From the NCBI GenBank assembly GCA_914767715.1, contig OU612073.1:11844001-11904000 (forward strand): a stretch of DNA of 60,000 nucleotides, written 5' to 3'. The stretch is from Membranipora membranacea. Lineage: Eukaryota > Bryozoa > Gymnolaemata > Cheilostomatida > Membraniporidae. Positions within the stretch are counted from its first letter, which is position 1. Every line of letters starts with the position of its first letter. A program made the translations under genes and the position numbers. Below the pieces are notes generated by a model that was given only the letters and a program-made list of their open reading frames with translations, did not search any database and had not been told where the DNA came from. Below are positions 38,381-52,200 of the stretch, one piece after another.

Positions 38381-41300
38381 ATGGATCGACGTAAATCTTC
38401 TACTCCTTCTTCTACAGAGAGCACATCAGATCTAGAGTCCATCTACTCTAGCATATCCAGCCTGGTAAGTGAAATTTTCAAAATCCTAATTGTGAAATAA
38501 TTTAATACATTTAGTAGTATTCTTTAAAGGTGTTGTAGAAGCGAAATATTTCTGCGGAAATTTTAACACATATTTTAGTTATTTAAAAACAAACATCATT
38601 GGAAAGCTTTTTTGGTCAGGAATTTTTCGCTGTTTTTGAAACATGCTCGCCATAGACAGACTGCTATAGACATAATATTGAGGTACACTTGTGAAGGAAA
38701 GCTCATTTCTTTTTTTGGCCATACCAATTTCCGCCTCGATCTTTTCCATGTCGCATGGAATGTTTTTCGTGAAAGATCATTCTGAGTTCTATCGAGGAAC
38801 ATGATCCTTCAAAATGTACTTGGCAAAATGTTCAATTAAACAACATTTTCAATTCCCTCCAAAATATTGTATTTTGTTGATTAAATCCCTCATTAGATTT
38901 AACATGTATTACACATAACTAATATGACGTACATTATACATGAACGGTAGGGTAACTGTTTGCTATTTCTGCGATCGACCACAACTCCAATATACGCGTT
39001 TCCGTAAAAAAGAATCGATTTATTGGGTACCGAAGTCATAGTAGTCCTCAGGATCAACAATGATCGGTGCCGATTATTCATATACATGTTAAATGTGTAC
39101 TAGATGTTATAACAATTTATAACCTCAATTGTGTTCACCTAAAACAAAACCACAAACGAGCTTTTGGGGAAATATTCTCCTGTAGGTTTTCAGGTGAACA
39201 ATCATGACAGAATACTATCCTATATGAATGTTATACAACGTGAATGAAATATAGTTGGTATATGAAGGCATGTCTAGGTATGACAGAAAAAAATGGTAGC
39301 CTTTTATCATAAATTTAACTCATCATGTTCCCAATGATGCAAAACATTGTCAGGCAGGCTCCTGTTGTGTTATACATTTTGGTCTGTATCAGGGCGTGGT
39401 GACACAGTGCATAACAATACATTATTGAAACATTAATATTATGAATCATTCCGTTCATTCTAATCAACAACAAGACAACTCACTAAATTTATGTATGAAA
39501 GAGTGTATTTGGATGTGTATGTGATTTTTGTTGGTTTAACTTTTTGTTGATGGCTCTTACTGCTAATTGCAATAGCCTTTATCATATTGCGTATCTATTC
39601 AAGGGAAAAAAAAATTGAATTATTAACAGTTCAGTTTGCCAAGTAACTCTTTAAATAGACGCTAAGCAAACTCACTGTGAATTTACATCCTATAGATTAT
39701 GTGAGTTTTAAAAGTTAGAGAAACACAAAGTCTCCACCACTGTATGGCAAATCTATTAAATTTGAGTCTAAAAAAAGTGTGTTTGAATTTGCGTAACATG
39801 AAAACAAATCTTAGAATCGTAAAGCAATAAAAGTTGCCAGACAAAATTTAGCTAATTATGGCTCACAAATACAAAGAAATTATTGTCCTCCCCTATTTAA
39901 AAAGTAGATAACTCCTTATTTTCAAAAACTGATGCTTCGCCTAAATACTGCCTAAATATTGTTTGTCGATGACATATTATATACATACATAAAATATGTG
40001 CCTTCTGGTCAGTGCTCAGTGATAAGGAGTGTTTGACAGTGGATACAAACCCTTATCGGTCAGTATTTGTGGTTTCTTCAATATCTGAACCGATAATTCA
40101 AACAGCAACATGGAATGAAAGATTAACAGCGCAAGTTCAATGACTGATATCAGCTGTGTAAATGACCATCCAAAAATAGACACCTATCCTGCACCTTGAC
40201 ATGTGTCCCTTGCCTCTTGTATCTCATCAAACGATACTGGAACATGCCACAAGAAGCCCAACAAAGCGAGATTTCATTATTCTGATGCCATCTCCATGGC
40301 AGAGCGGAAGGCTTAGCTGTGACTTGATATTATGTTATAGTAGGTGGCAAGTGGTAAAGTCAGAATTGGGCTAGGCGTTATTTATACCTGAAATTAACCC
40401 ACATACGCCAGTCGGGCTAGGGCAATATAGGTCAAGATACACAGCTGTGATAAAAGATAGAGACCCATATTAGACCTGCTGAGTAGCCTAGTGTATATTG
40501 TTTAATGCAAACCTAGCAAAGACATGTGTATATACGTTCAATGCAAACTAGCATAGATCTTAGCCATACCCAGCACAGACCAAGGCCGGACTACACAACC
40601 TAGGAGCAGCTGCTTCCACAAGCAGCCAGATAACTCGAGACTCACATTATCAATATTTGTAAATATTTTCATGTCGCAAGACATTTGTAAGTGTGACACA
40701 TTCCTCAATTATCTCTAATCAGCTACGTTATGTAACCCAGTGTGTCCTCTGCTCCCGGTTGGTACACAGATTTCACACCACTGACGTTCTACCACAGTGC
40801 AATCCATTCACCATGTGCGGGTGACGTGAGAAAACCAAAGATAATTTACCAAAGTCGTGTTCTATATATAGTTGAACAAGGTAGTTTTTATCGCCGATTA
40901 TGACCTACTGAGAGCCTTTACACAGTTTTGACACTTCTGAAATAGAACCTTTCATACGACCCCGTCTATTTATATGTACAACAACGAGCACTTTCCCTTC
41001 TAGGTGTGTTGTATGCCAGTTCCGTTTTGCAGCCTGTGGGGTTCTTGGTTGAGCTAAGGTGAGACATGGTGTGACAAAAATAGCAAGTTTTAGTAACGTC
41101 ATTTCAGAATCACCCCTATACAATGTGCTTTATATGTTCATGGTTCTGGAATTCAAAACAGTATCTTGCACGATTACGCTGGGCTTAAACAAATTTATAT
41201 GTTTATTCTTTACTGATAACAAAAACTATTTTTGGTGGGGACTTTTTCTTCCCCAGTCAGAGTCAATACTGGCATCTTCCATTTTAGCAACCTTCTCACA

Positions 41301-44300
41301 TGATTTTTATCATTGCTTGGTGTCAATATAGGTTGTAATCTTTTGTTATCATCAACTCTCCATTAGCCATTAGCACTTTTTATCATCAGAACTTGTTGGT
41401 TTTGAAATAGTTCACACTCCAGGGGTGATTGAGAGGTTTATTTAACCGACCCATCTTAACCAAGGAGAAGTCTTCACCATAAATTTCTCTCAAATTCACT
41501 AAACAAAGTTTAATGATCACCAACAATTGATCACTTTACAATTTAATGTATAATGAAAATTGCTTTTTCCCTGTCGATTCCTCAGTAAAAACTAGGAATA
41601 TTTAAAAAGATCAATTTAAAAAAAAATTTAATATTACTCAGGGACTGTAGGACCGACATCGCATACATTTTGATTGGATGCGGATTTAGCCTTTAGCTGC
41701 GCATTACCTCAGCATTCTGATATGCCGGGTTAACCCATCTGGCCTTGATAACCGCTCAGAAAGCATGCAGACATGACATAACTGTGGTTAGCCTTATCAA
41801 ATTGCTCAAACATACGTTTAGATATTTGTATGATTGACAGTTCAAACAATTTAAATCGCATTAAGATAAAATTATTGTACATCTTCAAACTTTTCCTGTC
41901 CCTTCTTGTCACGAAAATATACAAATTTGAGACGATGAAAACATATTTGATACTTTAGACAAACAGTGAAAACTGATACACGGATGATATCTGTATCAAG
42001 TATTGCAAATAGAACTGAATCCGCTTATTTCGAGCAAAGACGTCACAATTTTCGGCACTGTCATCATCATGCCTATTGGAAAGCTGCATTCTTTGGCTCA
42101 TTGCATAAATGTTCGTGGATGCAAGGGAAAGGAAATCTTAAGGTTATCAAACAGAACTTTCCTCATACTTACATCACCAGTTTCTGCATTGGCTGCCCAG
42201 ACCGCCTGTCAGGTTCCTGCTGAGTGTGTATAAATCTATATTGCTCAATAGAAGCCACAGAATACTCTACACAGCACCTGAATTGCATCAATTAGATGAT
42301 TTGTCAGTATGAATGTCATTGTGTCATTCATAAACATGATTCAAACACACCAGTGGGTGAGGGTCGGCCACCGATTAGGTCTGATATGTGTCACAATATC
42401 CAATATTCCCCAGATGTTAGACAATAATCACTAACCCTCATGTATATGTGAATAGCTGACACAGCCCAGCATTGTTCTCATAAATGTATAAGCACTGCCA
42501 TCCCAGCCCCTCTCTGCAGAGCAATGAAGTTGAAGTTTTAAGTTTGTTCAATACCATTTCCATTACCATTAACTTTATTATCATTTCTTAAAAATCCTTC
42601 CTAATTACTAGGTTAATCGTAACAAAATCAATCAAATTGTCAATCGTTTTGTCTACTAGTTCATAAAGCAGCAGACCACTGTTTTGTTTTGCTGTGACAT
42701 ATTATTTGGGCACAACTGCAAATAGAATCTCATGAGCTATTTTTAACTGACTGATTTCTTTGAAAATAAGCACCAGGGGCGCAAAAAATGTTGTGAATTG
42801 TTGATTTTATATTACTAGTTGGCTATTTTCTATCCAGGCAAAAACTGTGTATACTTTTGCTAATGAAAGGTCAGCCCATGGTTTTAAAGTGTTTAGGAAA
42901 GCAAAAAACAACCGCTGCTCATATCAAAGTATTCTCATAGCAATGAACAAAAAAATAAGTTTACTCACACAAGGACACTGTTGAATGATATAACTGATTT
43001 CCATGTGCATAAACCCAGGGTCAAAAAAGATCTAGAGTATGTTATCTCCCCTGTTACAGATTTGCACTAAAAATCTTTGACTAGGCTACCTTTGACCGAT
43101 AATGTTTTGTGATCATTTCTGGTGTAATAGCAGCATTGTAACTGTTCTAGGCAAGCTAGGGCCAGGCTTACTGTTATACCCTTATACCCTTATACTCTTA
43201 TACGCTTGACCATTAACACCCTGGGTTTTTGGACTTAAATCAATTATCATCATTCAACAACATCCTTGTGAGAGTGAATTTAGTTTTTTTGTTCATCGCT
43301 CTGAGATTACTTTTTTATGAACAGTGGTTGTTTTTGCTTCCTAAACATCAAGTTTTTATTTGTATATGAAAACTGAGTTTTGTATCTGATATCTGAACTG
43401 CAATGTGGCTATGACTATAACCATCACTAGCTCTGAGACTCAACACAAAAGTTAAACCCATCTAGTTAGGTGCAATATTTTCGCTGTAAATAACGGGTAG
43501 CTATAGCACAGAGGTTTGGAGGTAGTCATTGAATAATGGTCCCTCGCCTTAAAAGAGCCGCAAATTATAAAGTAACTTTGATTTCTCCTGTAAAAGCAAG
43601 GGCCGTTGGTTAAATTAACAAGAAAATAAACCTTCTTAAAATAGCGGCTAAATTAGGTTAACTTGGAATTCTCCTGCATAACCAAGGGCCAGAAACCAAA
43701 TGGAATGTTACATTTGCCTCCCCTGTGATACATGTGATAATAAGAAAAAATCCCTACAGCCCTCAAGGAGCTTTCCCAAACTCTCGGCACCACCAGGTAT
43801 TTTAGTGACATTCGTCACCAACATCAACGTTACTGCGTGGAGCCTTGTTAGTTATCTTACATGATGACATTGACGTGAAATTGTTTCTTTCCATAACTTT
43901 GTGTAGGAACTATTCATAACTCTACAGTTATTTTTCCACTTTGATGGAACAGCACAGTAGCATATGGAACATTGCCTGGTTGAGCAGTTGTCCCAGCAAT
44001 CACACATTTTAGTCTAATCTCTAGCTGAAATTGTTTAAATGTGCTAGTTAGGATGCCTAGCATCATAATAATATTGATAAGCCTGGTGTTTATATAATGA
44101 CACATGATGGGCATATAAACACCATCAAATTGCTTTAACTCCCCATTTGATAAGAAGGCAACGGAGTGAAGGAACTGAAAAAACACGTGTTAGTTTCACA
44201 TAATTAATACATCACAGAGGAAGCGCCTTACTTTGGTTTCTCACCTGGATATATCAAACAGCAAGGCGACAGACTGACCAAATATATATTAACAAGGCTG

Positions 44301-47300
44301 CCTCATTACAATCCGTGCTGTTACTATGATTTTCAGTACTCGATACCAGATAGTATATCCATCATAATTGAAGTCGTCTCTCTTCTCTATTTTGGTGAAT
44401 TTAGACACAAGCCATGACAAGTACGATAATGAGAAAGATCACAATACGTGAGGCGAAGCGGACATTTAAAGTGGCTATCATCGGCTCAAAGGGCGTCGGC
44501 AAAAGTGGTGAGTAGCAAAATCTAAATTAGATGTTCCATATTTTATCTACTTGAATAACTCAATTGTATAAAATTGATTTCGCAGCCTGATAAAAAGGCA
44601 AAACTTGAAAACTCTTTAATCGTTTTTCCGCTTTCTCAATTTCTCAAGACGTATTTTATGTATTTTGATAAGGCCAACACCCCAAACAATGTCTTCTCAT
44701 TTAGCCCTTGCTTGAATTAAATGTGATAGAAAAATCAAGATTTTTCCAGGCCAACAGTGTTACATTTAAACAAATCCTCTAGGATCCATTTTGATTTGTA
44801 CCAGTAAGAATCAAGTCTATCACATTGCTCTTCACTATTTTGGTGAATCAAAAATGCGGTTCCTGCATTAAGTATAATACAGGTAATTACAAGAGACAAT
44901 GTTGAACATCAATAGCTAATTTGGATGATTCAGAAATATTTTTCATGTTTAAAAACATGAAACTCTTGACGAACTGTAACACTTTCAAAATGTTTGATTT
45001 GAAGTCGCTAAAGTGCGGCTCAGACTTACCGTTGCCCATTTCTGTCATGCCATGTTGTGGAAGATTAAGAAGTATGTGCCCAAGGAGTTTGAATCTCCCT
45101 GATGTGCCTAGCACCAACAATGATATATTTATGATATAGCTTCCAAGTATTTGAGGCGCAATATAGCAACAAAATCTCGTTTTTTGATCATACTTCGAAT
45201 TTTGAAATCAAATATGTCTGATTGAGTTTCTGGTATTTTGGGCTGAGATGGTACACACTTCAGATTTCCTGTGCTAAGTGCTCAAGTTTGTCCCCTTATT
45301 TCATGATAGTCGGAGTTACTCTTCTCTCATGGTGTTGTGTAAAGTCTTGTTGATCCACATAGGCTGTCATGTGTGCATATCAATTTCTTGAAGTAGCTTC
45401 TTGTCTGATATCCAGATAAAAGTATATTAGTTTCAAGAGCTTTTGAAGTAATCGGTGATATTTCAAAATATCTGTGACCTAGTCGCAAAATAATGCTGAA
45501 AATGTCAATTTAGGGGCACATGGCTCAAGTGTTCCTCTCGGCTGGATTGATACAGGAGTATCTTGCTATAGACAGCCATCCCAGTTGCAGATTTTTATCT
45601 TTATAACCATCTTGACATTGCATAAGATTGCCCTATACAGGGGCTTTATTGGGCTCTTATAAAGATTTCAAGTGTTTAGCTATTGGCGATTCTTTCCAAG
45701 TGTGCCCCTCGCTATATCCTTACAGTCTCATCATCCGACAGTGGAACTGGGCCATTCTGATCTAAACTGACTCCCAGAAAACTTGTGAATTGCACCACTT
45801 TTGAAGGGCTTCAAGCGGTTTTGATGACTCTCAAGCCAAGTGTGTTTATTCTCATGTCCAAGTTTTTTTTTCATGTGAACACGTAGCAAGGTCCAGAGGG
45901 TAGCGAGTACTGTTGAGACTGTATGGACAATACTTGAGCAATTGAAGTCAATTACTTTAAAATGATCTGAAAATTCAAAAGATTGCGTAGTTATTTGAAA
46001 CTCCTACTAAATCAAATTCTACCATGTCCCACAATAGCTGTGCTGTTCCTTGATGTAGATACCAAATCAAAAATAGTCTCTAAAGACAGCTTATATTCAA
46101 CCTTTCATGTTCTAGGGTTTAACTTTTGACGATATAGTATCACCATTTATTATGTTGACACTGTCTATTTATATGATTTTATTGTGGATTAGAAATGGAA
46201 GTTTGAGAGGTACGAAGAGTAGTAGGCCTAACCATAAACATATTTAATATATTACATACAATACATCTATAATAACTATAATACATATATCCATAATGTT
46301 TGAGGAGGTAGAAGCGTAACAAAATTTAGTTGTATGGATCATGTAGATAACGGAAAAAATTGTCCTTATCTCAATGAGTTGTAACAAATAGATTCTTATA
46401 GGTCATACTAAAACAAAAGAATGCACTTTGCATACCAAACCCTCTTGGACTGAGTAATTTCCGCATTTTTCACAGATGCTGCTTGCGCAGTTAGGTATTA
46501 CTAGTATTGATAAACATACATGCTTTGTCAATTTTATAGGGCAATAAATTTCCTACATTGCCTGTCCAAATTACCCTTATGTTTTGATTTTATGATGCAG
46601 ATGGCCTCTCCTCAATTTGTAATTTTGTGGGCGGAGGCGAGTCAGTCATGAATCTGATATGTATCAAAACAATACTTCAAAGACCTTTGTTACCCATTCC
46701 ACGAATGGCTTTTGAACCTCAAAATGCAATTTAAATTCTAGATCAGACTTTCTTATGAGTTTCTTTGGTACATAATTAATTGTTTATCTGTCTAATATTT
46801 TCTCTTTTCCCACAGCGATGACAGTCAGGATAAAAACGAGAAAGTTCATACACAACTATGCACCAAATATGGAGAGTAAGGTTCAATTCAGTACAGCCGT
46901 GGATGAAGACAGTGTCAATATAGAAGTACTAGACATGGCAACATTGCAAACTGCAGAAAATGCAAAAATCGAAGAGAAAATTAAATGGGCTGATGCATTC
47001 ATACTTATGTACTCAGTCACTGATAGTGCGAGCCTGGCAGATTTAGTTGGTGAGTTACTAGTTGAGATTCATACAGGTTTATACGGCCAATAAAACAAGA
47101 AATCACTTGGTTTATTATATATATCACATCAAGTGTAATATAATAATCACTAGGATTCATTTACGGCCAATATCACATAATATAATTTTGCTAGCTTCGT
47201 CTGTACTTTAGTCCCAAAGTTTTGGACTAGAATTCAACCTCAATATCCCTAAGTCTGGGCAGGCTGTCGGGGTAGGTGTCCCTCTCCCACACCCACTTCC

Positions 47301-48575
47301 AACAGCCCACCCAGGATAAGTATCCCTCATGATTAAGGAGATCTGAACTTGTGGTGTACCCATTGATAACGAGAAAATAACTTCCTCATTATTGCGTTGT
47401 GCTGACATTAATCCTAAAACTCTATATTGCAGCATCCAAGCTACTGATAAACTTATACGCCAAGAGGAAGAGGAAATCAGGGCTTCTGACAGGAGGAAAT
47501 GAGGCTGTGATAGCCCTGGTCGGAAATAAGAATGATCTCGAACATGAACGTATGGTTGATGTCGAGGATGCGAGAAACTTTGCTAGAGTGAGTATAGACA
47601 AATGGCAGATAGTTTACTAGTATGACCAGTTATGAAACATAAGGTTCAAAACTAAACATCACATGTATAAAAACTGAATGTCTTTCTGAATCTATTAGTC
47701 CTGTGGGTCTGTCTAAAATTGAGAATTAGAGAGTATATGACTGATAAACTTCATAGACTTGTTTAACCACATACATATACATACACAAGAAAAACAAACA
47801 TAGACAAAATACCCATGCTAACCTGATGACAAATAGGCTAGGATTTTGAGCTCGTTTATATGTATTCATGATTTGGTGTGTCACCCACTATTCATCATTT
47901 TGGCAAAAAAATTGATGACAAAACCATGGATCACTATGCTGACAGCTCACGTAATGTTATCATTATCTATTGTAGACACACCAGTGCACATTCAACTTTG
48001 AACTGTCTACACGAGAGTCCTACGACAGCGTAAAGACATTATTTGATAATCTCTATCGAGCGTATACAACCAAATCTCCATCTAAGCCCTCAGGCAGCAG
48101 TATACTCTATCACAGAATGTCTCCACCAATCATCATCGAGAAAAAAGAAGACCAGCAGAATGAAAGTGATCGTATATTAGCAGCTCAGCAACGGGGCCGA
48201 AGTCGTACAGTTCTAGAAGCTGCCACAACACCGATCGACGAGTATGGTACAAAATATTCTCCAGCTACTTTCAGACGACTGGCGGAGAACAGTACCAGTT
48301 CAACTTACTCCAGTTCCCCTGATGACAATCACACGTTTATCGGAGAACAGATAATATTTGATGACCCTGACATTGCATCGCCACAACCGCAGAGAAGGGT
48401 TACAGTTTGTGATTCGCCGACCATCGCACGCAAAGTTACGCCACATCCTGCCAAATTCAAACAGCGGAAATCAACAGACAATAATCCTGTCTTCTATGAC
48501 TCCAATAACAATCATCGCATGATTGGAAGTCTAAAACTTAGAGGAGAGCGCTCGAAACCATTATCGGAATCTTAG
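38381..48575 (+). CDS. Atypical Ras-superfamily small GTPase with long C-tail (5 exons)
   Basis: Exons 38381-38464, 44405-44507, 46816-47049, 47433-47587 and 47976-48575 join to 391 codons plus TAG. The first intron is 5.9 kb. A Ser/Thr-rich N-tail (1-48) precedes the G domain. The P-loop GSKGVGKS is at 55-62 and NKND at 172-175. Switch I has P79-N80 where Ras has P-T(35), and the G3 motif reads DMATLQ (102-107) instead of DTAGQE. The G5 region is ELSTRES instead of ETSAK. WADAFILMYSVTDSASL resembles RERG/RASL and RGK proteins. The tail of about 165 residues is Ser/Pro/Arg-rich (e.g. RQRGRSRTV-like, RRVTVCDSPT) and has no CAAX box, as in RGK proteins. Weak GTP hydrolysis or unusual nucleotide handling is inferred. 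Exon 1 could instead belong to an alternative promoter, since exon 2 has its own Met at codon 4. Confidence 0.8.
42886..43356. repeat. Long fold-back element 4
   Basis: Imperfect inverted arms of about 140 bp: 42886-43025 and about 43215-43356. They share GTTTAGGAA.GCAAAAA.CAACC and AACCCAGGGT. The interior includes a CTTATACC-type short tandem at 43174-43204. Ends and flanking duplication are unclear. It lies in intron 1 of the Ras-like gene. Confidence 0.65.
45074..45108. mobile_element. Family A mini-palindrome, copy A6
   Basis: The 21-bp unit 45081-45101 starts CAAGGAGT and ends TCTCCCTG. Perfect 7-bp flanks ATGTGCC at 45074-45080 and 45102-45108. It lies in intron 2 of the Ras-like gene. 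Confidence 0.78.
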
Positions 48576-49299
48576 TAGGCCTACACCAGAATAAATTATA
48601 TTTGTAACGTAAGTGTGTGCATATTTTTATTTATTCTATGTATATACAGATCAGCACGCCCTATAATGACATGCTAAATACAACCATGTGATATATTTTC
48701 CCAAGATGCCACAAATTTATTTTTATCTGAGTTTTTATTTTTATAGCATCGCTCCTTGGTATTTAAATATTTCCATGTGCTGCTCAAATGTATATACTAT
48801 TTGCACATCACACAAGTTATATTCCCTTGTAATTTGATTTACCTTTTACATAAAATAAGACTCCCATTCTTTGATAAAATATACCATTGTAACTGATGTG
48901 TTTGTTTCAGTGTTGGATTTATGTACAGAAAAATCTCACATATCAGATGAAAAATGATATGGGCTATATGGCTATATTACCGCCTAATGATACCAGTAAG
49001 ATGACAAAACGCCACAAAACATGAGTTAGTTGGCCCTTGAAACGAAATCGGTACAAATTTGGGCCATTAGATCATTTTGATCATCAATGACACAATGTTA
49101 TTCGCTCTTACATACATTTCAGTAATCTGACTCATCAGTGTTTTACATTAGTAATACACGTCAGTGAAACCGCTTACATCCTCTTTCACAAACTGAACTA
49201 AATATACTGACTTTTGACTACCAAGCATCATAACTATGTGTACCAGTGTAAAAGAGGTAGTATATATGAACACAAGCTTTCCTTACTAAAACACCACGA
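48576..49299. other. Convergent spacer, Ras-like gene / SYF2
   Basis: 724 bp of AT-rich sequence between two converging genes. TTTATT motifs near 48730 could be minus-strand poly(A) signals for SYF2. No other feature is seen. Confidence 0.5.
48590..48595 (+). terminator. Poly(A) signal of the Ras-like gene
   Basis: AATAAA lies 15 bases after the TAG at 48573-48575. This implies a very short 3' UTR if it is used. Confidence 0.5.
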
Positions 49300-52200
49300 C
49301 TAGAGAGCAGTACCACGCTCCAGGTTCTGTTTGATCTCTGTAGTATATTTTCCGTAGAACCTCTCGAGTTTCTGGTTGAATTTAGCGTTTCTTGTGTTAA
49401 TATAGTCAATGTCTGCTTCTTCATCATGAGTTCTCCTTCTGGTGTATTTGGCTCGCTTCTCAATCCTATTATAAATAAAGGATGGGCGAAATGGGAGAAC
49501 CTTGTCTGTCATTTAAAAATAGAGTAACCATATTGGTCAACAAAATAGATAAAATGGTTGTAATTGGGAGTTGCCTACACCACATACAATGAAAAAACTA
49601 CTCCGAAATACAGCGCAATTTATTCTCATTATTTTTATGGAGATACTGATATATTTGTTTTCTATCGTTATGTCACAAAACAAATATTGATTTGTAAGAC
49701 GATGCTGGCCGTCATCCTGCTGGGGATCAACTGGTCACCTAGTGCTGGAAACCTGATTTAAATTAACTTTCTACTGGGTATCATATCTTGGGTATCATAT
49801 CTGCATAATTTTATACACATATAATCTTGAAGATTTCAGATTAACATAATTTTGTGTGATCAATTTTGGACTTTACTATTATTACCACCTTAGCTATGTA
49901 TTTGGACTTGGGCTCTAGCTATAGGCCACGAATTTCATTGATCAGGGAAAATACGAATATAACACATCTAACTTACTGTTTTTCGAGATCAGTACACATT
50001 TTGTCGATTCCTTCTTCAGTGTCTTTATGCATTTCCTCCAGACCTAGTGTGTTCACATCAGCGTAAAATGCATCACCCCTACAAGCAGGTTAAATTAAAC
50101 ATTCTCAAACACTATTGTCATTACCCATCATCCCGTTCGGGTGTATATCATACACATTCAATTAAAGGAATATTCACACCAAACCATAACGTATGAAGAA
50201 AATCATTAGACAACGTACTAATTGATGTGTGAAATGGCTGTGTTATCATTACATTGGTCAACGCCAGAAAACATAAGGGTATTTTCACATCACAGGGTCA
50301 GTAACCAGGTTAATTCTTTGGACTAAATACAACTCAGCTGACATTATCATATAATATTCATTCTACGGGCAATATCTGTACTATCTATCTAACCAATGAC
50401 GTAGAATATTTATGGCCGAAGTTTTCCTCCAACAGATCGATGTCGTTTTATTTAATGTTGGATGAAAAGTCAGTAGTGATTATAACACTGCAAGTTTATT
50501 GTGTGTACTTACATTTTCTCCTTTTTTTCATTATATTCCTTCATGTTCGGTTTCATTGATTTTGTCAGTCTTGTGTTTTGTCTGGCACTCATTTCCTCAT
50601 ATGCTACAAGTATACATAATGAATGTATAAAGTTTTATGTGTAAAATAAATGGCAACGTGACAATAACATTGACTTAGTATCATGACACCTCTTCATTAC
50701 AGAGTATTACATTGATTGGCTCTACTTAATATGAAGAACGAGTTGGGATCAGTAGAAATGTGCAAAGGAGTAAAATTGCGCTCTTGATGGGATCAATCTC
50801 AGAAGACATGAGAAGACAACTTATGATATAGTTTAAGTGCACAAACGAAACCAAGCTTGATGGTAGCAGGGAGGATGGTAGTAGCTTTTCATTATCAACC
50901 ACTTTCCCAGCAACATGTGGTGGAAAGATGGAAGTGTGGTTGACAAAAAAATTGACAACCCTGATATTCTTTGAGCACGTGAACAACATAGGCAATGATA
51001 CCAAATAATGCTTATGGAGACCCTCATATCATCTTCTATAGTTCATATAAGACTATGATTGGCTGTTAAAACACACTCAGTTAGTTTTTTTGTTTCACAT
51101 TCTGGTTCAATAACAACAATGCTGAGAAAACTGTAATAAAAAATGTTGATTTTCTATATAATTATCAAACTGTTTCCGATAGTTAATCACTTTGATAAAA
51201 TGGCCTCCTTTCTTCAAAGACTTTATAATAGAGTGATGTAAATATCAAGTACATACTGGAGAATCCTGTATCTGTGTTTGGTTTCTTCTTCTTATGTGAC
51301 ATTCTCTCAGCCTCATCTGCCTGTATATCCAGTAACTTCATTCTGTCATAGTCCTGACCTGAGAGAGAGAGAGACAATTTACTGGCTACAATTATCTCAT
51401 ACAAAGAGTTGATATAATTGTCATTGTTTGTATGGTCGTTCATTTATTATATGCTCTATCAAGACATGCCAAATTATATCAAGTTTAGAGTTGGTCTCTG
51501 TAACCCAGTGTATGCATCTCATATACTGTTGTCTAGTAGAATTTTGCACAATGGTAAAATAGAATAATTTACTAAAAACATAATGTCCTTATGATACAGA
51601 CAGGTAATCATCCGCTAAAATGAGTGAGAGATTACAAATTTAAGCTCATTATCACCATCTTAGGCGTTAAACTGTTGTTAATGCAGTCGCCTCAACCCGA
51701 GGCAACCATTGGTTACTTATATTTTTGACGACCATATCTGTTAGACTGATTATCACTGTACCTTGTTCTTTACATTCTTTTTTTCGTTTAGCCTCTAACT
51801 CTTCCCACTCCAGTCTTTTCCTTTTAGCCTCAATGTTGGCCGGCTCCTTATTTCTCTTATCTTCCTCTACAACCTCGCTGTGATTCAACTTACGGGCCTC
51901 ATTCTGAAACGAAATGACACAATTAAAGTCACGCTTGATGCAGAATAATAAGCTAATTTATAGCGATCAGAAAATGCCAGCAATACAAACCGAGGGTAAA
52001 AACAGAGCTACCACTAACAAACTATCACCATATTCTCTTTTTTTGGATATAAACTTCAAGTGACGACTGGTTAGTATTTATAGGTATGATATCATAAATA
52101 CTCATTGTGATTGTGGGAACATTCTTGATTTTACAATTTTACAGTTTGATCAACTCAACAGTAGAATATAAAATTTGGTCAGCGATTTGTTTATTTTGTT

